Positions 1 to 8,160 of a stretch of DNA of 64,000 nucleotides are shown here, piece after piece. This DNA comes from Bacteriovoracaceae bacterium (lineage in GTDB: Bacteria > Bdellovibrionota > Bacteriovoracia > Bacteriovoracales > Bacteriovoracaceae): assembly GCA_018649885.1 (NCBI GenBank), contig JABIHA010000020.1, positions 1 to 64,000 of the forward strand, in the 5' to 3' direction. Under the pieces are notes generated by a model. The model saw nothing but the letters and a program-made list of their open reading frames with translations, ran no database searches and had not been told where the DNA came from. Each line of letters opens with the position of its first letter. Position 1 is the first letter of the stretch. Both the position numbers and the translations under genes were made by a program.

Positions 1-558
1 AATCATTTTTACGGGCTGAGACTTTAAAAAGTGCATGATAGGAATCATTAGTGAGCCTCCAAGCCCTGAAACTACTCCTGTATGTACTCCAATGAGATCT
101 TTTTTAACTACCGCTTGAATTGAAAATAAACCAAGCTTTAATCTCGAAAAGGCCCCTCCATAAAGAGTGCCCTTTCTCTCATCCATTCCCCTGAGAGAGT
201 CTGAGTCATCAGATTCATAACCTCCAGAAAAAAGATCGAGGGCAAGAGTTGCTCCAAAACTAATTTGTTTGTTTCCAAATATTTTGTAAGAGGCCCTTGA
301 CCCTCTTAAATAAAAATTTCCATATTTAATTGTAAATACTGGTAGAACTGCAAACTTATTGCCCACTCCTCTATACACTGATTCAGAGATAACGGTAGCA
401 ACACCAACTGAAATCCCATCTTTAGGACCTTTCTTTTCAGCCTTTTTGGCCTTTGAATTTTCGTTCTTTATATCTGGATCATGTTTTTTATGATCTGTGG
501 CGAAAAGCTTTGGGGCAATTAAAAGAATAAAAAACGCAATCTTATAGTATTTTGCCAC
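1..558 (-). CDS. MipA/OmpV family outer-membrane protein (C-terminus off the window)
   Basis: An open frame of 186 codons runs off the left edge, so the gene is partial at its 3' end. It starts with GTG at 558, with GAGG about ten bases upstream. The protein has a signal peptide (KIAFFILLIAPKLFA), a Lys-rich linker, then beta-barrel-like sequence with the MipA/OmpV flavour (ISVGVATVISESVYRGVGNK, later SFGATLALDLFSGGY). Family members are outer-membrane barrels, some linked to murein-hydrolase scaffolding. It is divergent from the TIGR02147 gene at 692, with an inverted repeat between them. The family call is by eye from motif resemblance; the exact role is unknown. Confidence 0.7.
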   Translation of the reverse strand, partial: MAKYYKIAFFILLIAPKLFATDHKKHDPDIKNENSKAKKAEKKGPKDGISVGVATVISESVYRGVGNKFAVLPVFTIKYGNFYLRGSRASYKIFGNKQISFGATLALDLFSGGYESDDSDSLRGMDERKGTLYGGAFSRLKLGLFSIQAVVKKDLIGVHTGVVSGLGGSLMIPIMHFLKSQPVKMI

Positions 559-587
559 AACTGACGAACCTCATATCAACATAAGTG

Positions 588-604
588 ATCGTATTGTATA
601 CGAT
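588..604. promoter_or_regulatory. Inverted repeat, candidate operator
   Basis: A perfect 7-3-7 inverted repeat, ATCGTAT-TGT-ATACGAT, sits in the 133-base divergent gap between the MipA/OmpV-like gene and the TIGR02147 regulator. Its size and position fit a dimeric HTH-protein operator. That the neighbouring regulator binds it is inference. Confidence 0.4.
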
Positions 605-691
605 TCTACCACTCTAGTTCAATATTATTTAACTAGAGAGCCTTGCCAACCACTATTACGAGTCCACATTAACTACAGGACGAGGAGGGTT

Positions 692-1483
692 ATGGAAACA
701 AAAACCGAGACTACATTTAAAAGCGAAAAAAAGGGCTTTAGGGAATTGTTGACTAGTGAGCTTGCCTACAGACAGGCGAGGAATCCGAGTTACAGTCTAA
801 GGGCGTTCGCGCGTAGTGTTGGAGTTAATCATTCAACTCTTTCACAAATTATCAGAGGCAAGCGTACCTTAACCAAGAGGAATATCCAAAAAATTTGTAT
901 AGGCCTTGGATATTCTGAGCAGCAAACCAAAGAAATCATAGTGAATAATTTGCCCGCAGTACAAGGGCCAAGTCTGATTAATGAAAACTTTACTGTTCAT
1001 GCCTATAGTTTTTTGAGTAGCTCTGTTATTAGATCAATGCTTGAGGCAAAAAAGCTAGTCGGGTTCTCAAACGATCTTAAATGGTTATCAGAAAACCTAG
1101 GCCTAAATGAAAAGAAAATGAAAAGAGCACTCAGTGTCTTTAATGGCATCAAGGAAAGTTTATTCATTACCAGTGTAACAAGTAACAGCATTAAGAAATG
1201 TGCTGACATGATGGAAGAAAGTATCGCCATAAAGGCCAAAAAGCAGTACCGACTCAGCCTTTTCAAAAAGGTCATTGACCAAATCGAAAAAGGGAAAGAC
1301 AGCGAACAGATAATCGCAGATATCATTGCGCTCACTCCATACGAATGGGGACAAATCAAATATCACATTGCTAAAATTAGATCTATTATAAGTCTTGCCA
1401 AAAACTCCCATGAGAAAAAAGATGGGCTCTATGAAATAGCCTTTTCAATGGATAGGCTTGGGCCCTCTCCTCTCAACCTTTGA
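692..1483 (+). CDS. TIGR02147 family regulator
   Basis: A 263-residue protein of the TIGR02147 family, known mainly from Bdellovibrio-like bacteria and Fibrobacter. Residues 17-80 form an HTH with the typical SLRAFARSVGVNHSTLSQII pattern, followed by the alpha-helical effector-like half. Start ATG has a strong AGGAGG eight bases upstream. The last 55 bases overlap convergently with the GNAT gene on the other strand. It is probably a transcription regulator of unknown signal; the inverted repeat at 588-604 may be its own or its neighbour's operator. A decayed relative lies at 42817-43086. Confidence 0.85.
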   Translation: METKTETTFKSEKKGFRELLTSELAYRQARNPSYSLRAFARSVGVNHSTLSQIIRGKRTLTKRNIQKICIGLGYSEQQTKEIIVNNLPAVQGPSLINENFTVHAYSFLSSSVIRSMLEAKKLVGFSNDLKWLSENLGLNEKKMKRALSVFNGIKESLFITSVTSNSIKKCADMMEESIAIKAKKQYRLSLFKKVIDQIEKGKDSEQIIADIIALTPYEWGQIKYHIAKIRSIISLAKNSHEKKDGLYEIAFSMDRLGPSPLNL

Positions 1484-3069
1484 ATTCTTTTTCCCAGATC
1501 CATGACAATGTTTTTATATAAAATCATTGCTATATCTGGGAATTTTTTTTCAAGACTCATCAATTTTTTCGGAGTGAGCCCAAAGATGACAGCACCTTCA
1601 TCAAATTTGATAGTAACAGAGTGCTCAGTATTAGAAAGAAGAGACCTCTCTCCTATCACCTCTCCAGCACTAACCGTCCCAATCCGCTGTCCATTTTGAA
1701 TAACAACGCCCAGGCCTTCTAAAATTAAAAATAGCCCTTTAGGTGCACCACCTTGCTGGTAAAGCACTCCATTTTGGTCTGGAGTTTGCTTTTCAAGGCC
1801 TGCTGCCAAGATTTTTCTTTGATCATCACTCATTTCTGCAAAAAGTGGATTTTTTTGAAGTTGAATTTCAATTTCAGGTAAAATAGATTGCTCTTTAAAA
1901 TTATTACTGACCCATTTCGCCATATCATCCATTTCTTTTGGATAAAGCTCAACTCCATTCAAGTCAAAAGGCATATTTAATTTTACCATTTTAACAACGT
2001 CTAATCTTTCAACCCGGTCAAAAACCATAGCGGGAATATAAGCAGTTGGTAAAAACCCTAAACGACTAAGAGTCCTTTGCAACTTAGGAGCGTGAGCACT
2101 GACTTCAATTTCTATATATTTAACTCCCCACTCATTTTGACATTTTGTTAACAGCTCACTGAACAGAAATTGGATAGAGTTTTCATCCACAGTTAAGAGT
2201 TCAAAGATCCTAAGCGATTTTTCTAAATCATCCTTAATATATCCAATGGCCCCGGCCACTGCGTCGATTAAGTTCTCACCTGCTTTTGATTTGGCAACCA
2301 GGTAGTTTGCACTTTTTGCTTTTAATCTAAAAAATCCATAACTTAATTGAGTAGGGCCAAAAACTTCTTTCCCCACAACCCTTCCTCTAGTGATTCTTAG
2401 AAGTGGAGTCACATCCTTTGAGGTAAATTCTTCAATATGATAGTTAGACCTTAAAGGGTAAACCTCAGACAATTCATCTAGAACTCCATCAAAAGGTAAT
2501 CCACAATTCTGAAAAGACATTTGTGCCAGAGTATAAACGAGAGGAATCAACCTTGGATTATTTTTTCTGAGCGCCAATGCTTCATTAAAAACTTGGGCAA
2601 AAAGAGCAATGGATTCACGGTTTTTAAATTGATGCTTATAGGGAAGAAATCCCACAGGCGAAAATTGGTATTTAGTGGAGATTTTTTGAGAATAATCATG
2701 GGGGCAGCGGTTTTCTACAATTCCAATATGAATACGCTCTTCAACAATTTCAAGCCTTTTTTCCATCAAGAGGTTTCCAATTCCCCTTCCTCTCGCCTTA
2801 CAAGAGACAGCAAGCCTTCCAAATTCGGCCTGTAAGTCTGAGTGAATCCCAGCTCCATAGACCACAGAGGCAGTCCCTAATACTTCACCGCTACCACAAT
2901 CACAGGCCACCAGCATTACCATATTGTCAGTATAGATGCTCTGGCGCAGCCAATTTGGATCAAAAAAATGGGTGTAAGGATAATCTTCTTTATAAACCTC
3001 GTGGAAAATACGGATTATTGAGTCAATATCTCTTTCTTCAGCAGGTCTAATTTCTACAGATGTCTCCAT
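1429..3069 (-). CDS. GNAT acetyltransferase fused to a cyclic-nucleotide-binding-like domain
   Basis: A 546-residue cytosolic fusion. Residues 5-150 are a GNAT domain with the acetyl-CoA loop pattern (CKARGRGIGNLLMEKRLE). Residues 200-380 look like a second, degenerate GNAT-like fold, and residues 405-530 a cNMP-binding-like beta-roll (GLFLILEG, AGEVIGERSLLSN). The Arg of the phosphate-binding cassette is not seen; the equivalent stretch reads EHSVT, so cyclic-nucleotide binding is doubtful. GGAGGAG for its ATG lies inside the end of the amidohydrolase gene three bases upstream, so the two form an operon. The substrate is unknown. Confidence 0.75.
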   Translation of the reverse strand: METSVEIRPAEERDIDSIIRIFHEVYKEDYPYTHFFDPNWLRQSIYTDNMVMLVACDCGSGEVLGTASVVYGAGIHSDLQAEFGRLAVSCKARGRGIGNLLMEKRLEIVEERIHIGIVENRCPHDYSQKISTKYQFSPVGFLPYKHQFKNRESIALFAQVFNEALALRKNNPRLIPLVYTLAQMSFQNCGLPFDGVLDELSEVYPLRSNYHIEEFTSKDVTPLLRITRGRVVGKEVFGPTQLSYGFFRLKAKSANYLVAKSKAGENLIDAVAGAIGYIKDDLEKSLRIFELLTVDENSIQFLFSELLTKCQNEWGVKYIEIEVSAHAPKLQRTLSRLGFLPTAYIPAMVFDRVERLDVVKMVKLNMPFDLNGVELYPKEMDDMAKWVSNNFKEQSILPEIEIQLQKNPLFAEMSDDQRKILAAGLEKQTPDQNGVLYQQGGAPKGLFLILEGLGVVIQNGQRIGTVSAGEVIGERSLLSNTEHSVTIKFDEGAVIFGLTPKKLMSLEKKFPDIAMILYKNIVMDLGKRIQRLRGEGPSLSIEKAIS

Positions 3070-3072
3070 TCA

Positions 3073-4245
3073 TTACTCCTCCAGAATTTTTTTGCCAGCA
3101 ATCCTTGCTACTGTATCAAACCACAACGCCCCAATACCAAGCGCGGACTCATCGAAATCAAATTGTGAAGAGTGGGCAGGATAACTCTCTCTACCTGCCA
3201 CCTGAGCGCCAAATCGAATATAGCATCCAGGCACATGATCTAAGAAGTAAGCAAAGTCCTCGCCCCCCATATTAACCTTGGTAAGCTCTTTGACGTAATC
3301 TTGTCCCACAACTTGGATGGCCGCACTCCTGGCCATACTAGTAGGTCTTTCTAAATTATTAAGAACAGGTGTGATGGGCCTAAAATCGACATCCACACTG
3401 GCGCCGTGAAGATCACACATTGAGTTTGCAATTCTTTTTATGGCATTTTGTAGATGATCCCTCACTCCGCTGTCGTTTGCTCTGATAGTCCCCTCTAGAA
3501 CGGCACTTCCTGCTATGATATTGGGGGCAGATCCTGCGTGAAAGCTACCAATACTTAAAACAGAAGGATGTGCAGGATCAACTTCTCTTGAGACAATGGT
3601 CTGCAAGGCCACAACCAAAAGTCCACCTACAACTACGGCGTCAATCGTTTCATGAGGCCTAGCACCATGACCGCCTTGTCCTGAAATAGAAATTTTAAAC
3701 ATATCTCCAGAAGCGTTTACAGCTCCATCACTGACAACTAAAATTCCCGGTTTATGGTGCCGGTCAATATGGCCGCCAAAAATGATTTTGACATTTTCAA
3801 GTGCCCCTTCTTTGATCATTTGCTTGGCCCCTGTCCCCAACTCTTCGGCCGGCTGAAAAATAAGTCGCACGGGAAGGGGGGGAGGATTTTCGACTAAGAG
3901 TTCAGCAGCTCCTAAAAGCATACTGATATGGCCGTCGTGACCGCAAGCGTGCATGACACCCTCAACTTTTGAAGTAAATCTGAGCCCCGTTTCCTCTTGA
4001 ATAGGAAGCGCATCCATGTCTGCTCGGAGGGCAACAAAGCCTCCAGTAGTACTACCGGCCACATCGACTACAACGCTGGTGCTATTTTCTATCGTTTTAG
4101 GTCTTAGTCCCAAGGACTCTAAATGCCTAAAAATAATTTTTTGAGTGTTCTTTTCCCTATTTCCAAGCTCAGGACTCTGATGAATCTCTCTTCTTAGATT
4201 TTGAATTTTGCTAGCTAACTCAGGTGATATCTTTTTTGCGTTCAT
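3073..4245 (-). CDS. M20-family amidohydrolase (N-acyl amino acid or hippurate hydrolase type)
   Basis: A 390-residue M20D-type metallo-amidohydrolase, similar in layout to IAA-amino-acid/hippurate hydrolases. Visible metal-site motifs are HACGHDGH near residue 100, QPAEELGTGA near 136 and GGEDFAYF near 345, with the inserted dimerisation domain in between (GGHGARPHETIDAV). It should hydrolyse N-acyl or N-aroyl amino acids in the cytosol. ATG at 4245 has GAGG at good spacing. It is first gene of a two-gene operon with the GNAT fusion. Full length and intact; substrate not predictable. Confidence 0.88.
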   Translation of the reverse strand: MNAKKISPELASKIQNLRREIHQSPELGNREKNTQKIIFRHLESLGLRPKTIENSTSVVVDVAGSTTGGFVALRADMDALPIQEETGLRFTSKVEGVMHACGHDGHISMLLGAAELLVENPPPLPVRLIFQPAEELGTGAKQMIKEGALENVKIIFGGHIDRHHKPGILVVSDGAVNASGDMFKISISGQGGHGARPHETIDAVVVGGLLVVALQTIVSREVDPAHPSVLSIGSFHAGSAPNIIAGSAVLEGTIRANDSGVRDHLQNAIKRIANSMCDLHGASVDVDFRPITPVLNNLERPTSMARSAAIQVVGQDYVKELTKVNMGGEDFAYFLDHVPGCYIRFGAQVAGRESYPAHSSQFDFDESALGIGALWFDTVARIAGKKILEE

Positions 4246-4371
4246 GTCTACCTCACACTTAAAGACTACGCCTAAGCATATCCCTGTTTTATGAGCTTTC
4301 TCAAGGTTTTCAATGTTTTTAAAGGAGTTGAATGATCTCTAGCGTGGAATACGGTATTTAGGTGCCTGGAA

Positions 4372-4419
4372 TCAGCATGATAAGGCCCATACCAGTAAAA
4401 TTATTTTAAACATTTTCAT
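4372..4419 (-). CDS. Mini-ORF resembling a lipoprotein signal peptide that ends at the Cys
   Basis: In the 428-base gap 4246-4673 one minus-strand mini-frame stands out: MKMFKIILLVWALSC then TGA. GGGGGAG lies directly upstream and best fits the second ATG (4413). The peptide is a complete lipoprotein-like signal (basic start, hydrophobic core, ALSC) with no mature protein. It may be a truncated lipoprotein gene, a leader peptide for the amidohydrolase gene 127 bases downstream, or chance. The rest of the gap shows no convincing gene. Confidence 0.3.
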   Translation of the reverse strand: MKMFKIILLVWALSC

Positions 4420-4673
4420 CTCCCCCATTAAATAACTTCACAAATTATGCTTCAGTTCCCGGTACTTATAAAACCTCACCTAGAGGTTAAAAAAATAGTG
4501 CATCGCATTTCGTAATTATCGCAATTAAACGATGTGGTGCATCCTATGAATTTTTTATTCGCGCACTGCACGTAGATTGACGGTGTAGCTCTAAACTCAT
4601 AACAGCTGTCTATATATTTAAAGATAGATGATTTCCCCAAATCCCCTATCACAACAACTTTCAGGAGTTTCAT

Positions 4674-5348
4674 ATGAAACATATTTTATTTTTATCATTA
4701 CTTTTTAGCTCAATTGCAAGCGCTTCTTACCTCGAAAACTGTGTCTATAAAACAACTCTTGTTAGCGAAGGAAGAGTGGGCTCCCTCGACAAATCACTTA
4801 GAGAAGGTGAAATGCCAAGGGCCTACATCTTTAAGATTGATAAGGTTGTAGAGAACAAAGGGAGCCACGCAGGTTGCGATCACTTACTTGGAAACCTAAA
4901 GGCCTTAACCAGTACAAAAAATACAGGCGCTAAAGTCGGCGACAGTGTTTATCTCGATCATTTTTATGTCAACAACTACTCACCAAATGGTGTTGTTGAA
5001 TCAGACCGTTGGAAGGTTGTGGCCGCACCAGTTGTTCAAAATGAATGCTTCAAGGTTTCTGACAAAGACGGAAAACCTGCCTATGCAGTATTAGGGTTAA
5101 AGCCTTATAACGTAGACCAAGTATGTGTCACAGACCAATGGAAAAATGAAGAATTCGCAGCAGTAGAAATTCAATTTAAACTTGCTGGAAAAGTTCTAGT
5201 TGAATTCAAAGGATCATCAGAAAAATACTCTGACTCAAATGTGCGCTTTACACTTAATGACGGTGGTTTTGAGCCCACACAGTTTGAAGCTTCAATCAAA
5301 GACGGAAAGCTTGTAGATTTTAAGCTTCCCTCAAGTTTTGGATTATAA
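4674..5348 (+). CDS. Exported protein of unknown function
   Basis: A 224-residue protein with a clear signal peptide (MKHILFLSLLFSSIASA) and probable cleavage before SYLENC. The mature part has four Cys, suggesting periplasmic disulfides, and looks beta-rich. No family was recognised. ATG is preceded by CAGGAG at good spacing, and a strong intrinsic terminator follows 22 bases after the stop, so it is a monocistronic unit. Confidence 0.8.
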   Translation: MKHILFLSLLFSSIASASYLENCVYKTTLVSEGRVGSLDKSLREGEMPRAYIFKIDKVVENKGSHAGCDHLLGNLKALTSTKNTGAKVGDSVYLDHFYVNNYSPNGVVESDRWKVVAAPVVQNECFKVSDKDGKPAYAVLGLKPYNVDQVCVTDQWKNEEFAAVEIQFKLAGKVLVEFKGSSEKYSDSNVRFTLNDGGFEPTQFEASIKDGKLVDFKLPSSFGL

Positions 5349-5369
5349 TTTACAGTGATAAATCACAAA

Positions 5370-5398
5370 AGGTCCCAATGAATTTGGGGCCTTTTTTT
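5370..5398 (+). terminator. Intrinsic terminator
   Basis: Stem AGGTCCC / GGGGCCT (one G-T wobble) with a nine-base loop, followed by seven T. It closes the exported-protein gene ending at 5348. Confidence 0.85.
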
Positions 5399-5546
5399 CG
5401 CCAGATTTGTCTAAAATCAAACAAATATCTTTAAAAACCAAGTAAAGAACATAAAATTTATTTAATAAATTTCAAATTTCCTCAAATACTCCGAAATGGT
5501 ATTAGTAAAATACCGTTATTTGGCACTATAAATAAAGAGGGTTTGT

Positions 5547-6362
5547 ATAAAGTCAATATTACTTAAGCTTGTTATTGCCTTGAATATTATGGCTGCAGGA
5601 TTTTCAGTCCATGCTGGAATGGATTTTTGTAGAATCATCTTAGAGACTGGGATAATGGGAGGGCATCTAGGCTACGGCAATGTTCTCAACTATGATTTGT
5701 ACAGACCCTATGATTCAATTTTATTTCTTTCAGATGGCATTGATGACACCTTTGGCTTTCGAAATGAAGTGAAAAATATAGAAGGTGCCCTATCCCTAGG
5801 AGAAAGAGTCTCTGGACATTTTCCTGGAAAAAAAGTTGTTCAGACTGATTTCAATATTGTGGGCAGCACAACCAAAGGCAATCTGACCCAAATGCACTTA
5901 GACAATACTGCCGACTTTCCCTTTAATGATGAAACATTCGATTTAATCGTCATGAGAAAGGGCATGTGTCTATGCTGTAGACGACAGCCTTGCGGAGGAT
6001 TCAGCTCAAAGCATGCAGCCAGTAAACAATTTTTCACAAGGGTTATTGAATCCCTCAACTTAAAAAACCCCAAGGCGATGGCCATATTGCACGGACAAGA
6101 AAAAGCAAACCCTAAGGTTGTCGAGAGATGGAAAAGAGTAGCAGAGGAACTAGAACAGGCCTATGATGTGGATATCTCATTTGGCTATGCACCTCCTGGA
6201 TATGGTTTCAAAGCAGGAGACGATGGTATTAACGCAGTTCCTGCTCTTATAGATCAATCAACAATGCCACTTGAAAGTGCTGAGCCCATGCTGGGAGAAT
6301 TTAATTCTATTATCATTCGCCCCAGAGTTTCAGAGGCGATTCCACTAACAGAAAGACTTTAA
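5547..6362 (+). CDS. Exported Cys-rich protein, methyltransferase-like core, probable ATA start
   Basis: The first conventional start (TTG 5580, ATG 5589) lies inside a hydrophobic stretch. Upstream, in frame and open, the sequence from ATA at 5547 reads IKSILLKLVIALNIM, then AAGFSVHA: a textbook signal peptide. GAGGG at 5537-5541 is five bases before ATA, whereas no good Shine-Dalgarno precedes 5580. So the likely start is a non-standard ATA, or a lost ATG. The body has a methyltransferase-like patch (FPFNDETFDLIV) and a CLCCRRQPCGG cluster. Function is unknown; an exported methyltransferase would be odd, so the fold call is weak. It converges with the next gene, eight bases away. Confidence 0.65.
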   Translation: MKSILLKLVIALNIMAAGFSVHAGMDFCRIILETGIMGGHLGYGNVLNYDLYRPYDSILFLSDGIDDTFGFRNEVKNIEGALSLGERVSGHFPGKKVVQTDFNIVGSTTKGNLTQMHLDNTADFPFNDETFDLIVMRKGMCLCCRRQPCGGFSSKHAASKQFFTRVIESLNLKNPKAMAILHGQEKANPKVVERWKRVAEELEQAYDVDISFGYAPPGYGFKAGDDGINAVPALIDQSTMPLESAEPMLGEFNSIIIRPRVSEAIPLTERL

Positions 6363-6370
6363 ATCTCACA

Positions 6371-7705
6371 CTAATTACAAAATAATTCAAATGGCTCTTT
6401 ATAAGATCTAGGATTTACAAGCTCTATATATTTTCTTGCCTCTTTACTAGTAAGTTCAGGAACTCTTTTGACAAGCCTATTTAAAAAATCACCAAAGTTA
6501 AGCTTTGCTCTTTTAACATTTTCACCACCTTGTGACAGCGGCAAAAAAGTGGAGAGAATATCCTTTAAGGTTATGAATGTTCTCTCGCAAAGATACTCAC
6601 TCTGGGAAAGATCTCTCTTAATAATTTTTTTCTTATCGAGATCTTCTCCATACACATCACCTGGTCCAAAGTAGGTATAGTTTTGGATATTTTCTAAGGT
6701 CATACTCAAAAGAAGGCTGGTCCATCCAGAGTCCTTACCCTCACTAAACTTTAATTTCTTACCGGCCAAGAGAGTTGTCAGAAAAGACCTATTATATGGC
6801 TTACTCGCTTTTTTCTCAAAAACTTCTTGGAGAATTCTTTGAGCTGCAAACTCAGCAAACCCCTCGTGAAAGGCAATATGAGCGGGGGCAAAGGGTGTAT
6901 GAGTGGTTAAATTTTGAAGCCAATAACCCACAAGCCCACTTGGGCCTTTAATATGCTGATAGGCCCAAATATGCATTAATTCATGAACTAGTGTACGAAG
7001 AGTAAAGTCATCAGTTCTTGAGTTTTTAATAATGTAAATAGTTTGATTGAGCTCATTAGCATAACTACGCTCAAGTCTCTTTCCATCAGGGCCATAGTCA
7101 CTGATCAAACTATTGTGTGGATATTTTACAGCAACCCTCTTTTGAAACCCAAATTCTTCTCCAAAGCTTTTTAAATAATCAAAGACCTTACTATAAATAG
7201 TCCAAAGCTCAGCGTGTTTTCTAAAATCACCTACACCAAGAGAATAATTTGCATTTTTTTTGAAAATCATTTTTCCCAGGTCGAGTTCACTCGTTGTAAC
7301 TTTTTCTGAGCTGCGATAAATTGTATTGGCCTTAACTTTAAAAAATGGTGAAAATCCTGCATGCTTGTGTCTTAGTTCTAAAAGATCATTTTGAAATTTC
7401 AACTTGACCTTTATAAAGCGACCGGTTTCACATTTTTTACCTTTTAAAGTAAGTGGGATTGAAAAGCTTCCATCAGACTTCGTTTTCCCCTCCCCCCAGG
7501 GAACATAAATCCCTTTGTGAAGTTGTGACTTGAAAATTTTAACTTTTGCTCCAATTATAGGCAGAGTTTGTTTCTTAAGCTCTTTAAGTATAGTTTTCAC
7601 CTGAATTGTTCCACTAACTTGATACTTACATTCACCTGCCATAACAATAAAGCTAAGTGAGTAGAGAAAAAATAGAAAAAGGATTTTTAAGATATGGTTT
7701 TTCAT
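6371..7705 (-). CDS. Exported putative zinc metallopeptidase
   Basis: Counting from ATG 7705 (GGGGG six bases upstream), the protein has 444 residues and a signal peptide ending near SFIVMAG. Residues 25-110 look like a transthyretin/carboxypeptidase-regulatory-like beta domain (GEGKTKSDGSFSIPL). The catalytic part carries HELMH at about 241-245 and a downstream HEGFAEF near 280, where a Glu could be the third zinc ligand as in gluzincins. The substrate is unknown; a role in degrading prey or matrix protein would fit a predator but is inference. Confidence 0.7.
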   Translation of the reverse strand: MKNHILKILFLFFLYSLSFIVMAGECKYQVSGTIQVKTILKELKKQTLPIIGAKVKIFKSQLHKGIYVPWGEGKTKSDGSFSIPLTLKGKKCETGRFIKVKLKFQNDLLELRHKHAGFSPFFKVKANTIYRSSEKVTTSELDLGKMIFKKNANYSLGVGDFRKHAELWTIYSKVFDYLKSFGEEFGFQKRVAVKYPHNSLISDYGPDGKRLERSYANELNQTIYIIKNSRTDDFTLRTLVHELMHIWAYQHIKGPSGLVGYWLQNLTTHTPFAPAHIAFHEGFAEFAAQRILQEVFEKKASKPYNRSFLTTLLAGKKLKFSEGKDSGWTSLLLSMTLENIQNYTYFGPGDVYGEDLDKKKIIKRDLSQSEYLCERTFITLKDILSTFLPLSQGGENVKRAKLNFGDFLNRLVKRVPELTSKEARKYIELVNPRSYKEPFELFCN

Positions 7706-8009
7706 AGCGTGCCCCCAGCACAACTATCATACCAATATTGCACATTTAAATTGAAAACTAATATGAGATATAGTGTTTATTACACATTTCCAATGGCCCT
7801 GAGTGTCTAGACTTTAGACGGGTATGAAATAAATGCCTTAAATCTAAGCTTTATCAAATTCATAACTAAGCAATTTAGAAGTCGGAATACATAATATGAG
7901 AAGAGGGATTTGAAAAAATATTGAATGAGTATTGAGAATATATTGGAAAAACGTAAGAAATACCCTTGCAGGTGAGAAGGCCTATGGTTCCAGCTGTAGA
8001 GAGATGTTA

Positions 8010-8063
8010 TTCACGGCGCTGGAAAATATAGTGGCGCCTATAGAGTTTGGAGAGCGCCGTGAA
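8010..8063. repeat. Perfect 11-bp inverted repeat with 32-base spacer
   Basis: TTCACGGCGCT at 8010-8020 is exactly complemented by AGCGCCGTGAA at 8053-8063. The arms are GC-rich in an AT-rich gap and no T-run follows on either strand, so it is not a normal terminator. The 455-base gap 7706-8160 otherwise shows no convincing gene; a 66-codon frame at 7932-8132 has no protein-like features. Confidence 0.6.
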
Positions 8064-8160
8064 CAAAATATTTCCAAAACTAAATCCACGATACTTAGAT
8101 CCTCACACACATTATTTTTAAATATTCTATAACCTAAATAATCTTTATTATCATAAACAT

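Noticed and set aside
4476-4682. Minus-strand 68-codon frame
   Set aside because: It overlaps the start and ribosome site of the exported protein at 4674, and has no signal, motif or ribosome site of its own.
7932-8132. Plus-strand 66-codon frame
   Set aside because: No ribosome site or protein-like features, and it contains the perfect inverted repeat; a short second frame nearby (MSIENILEKRKKYPCR) was also too weak to call.
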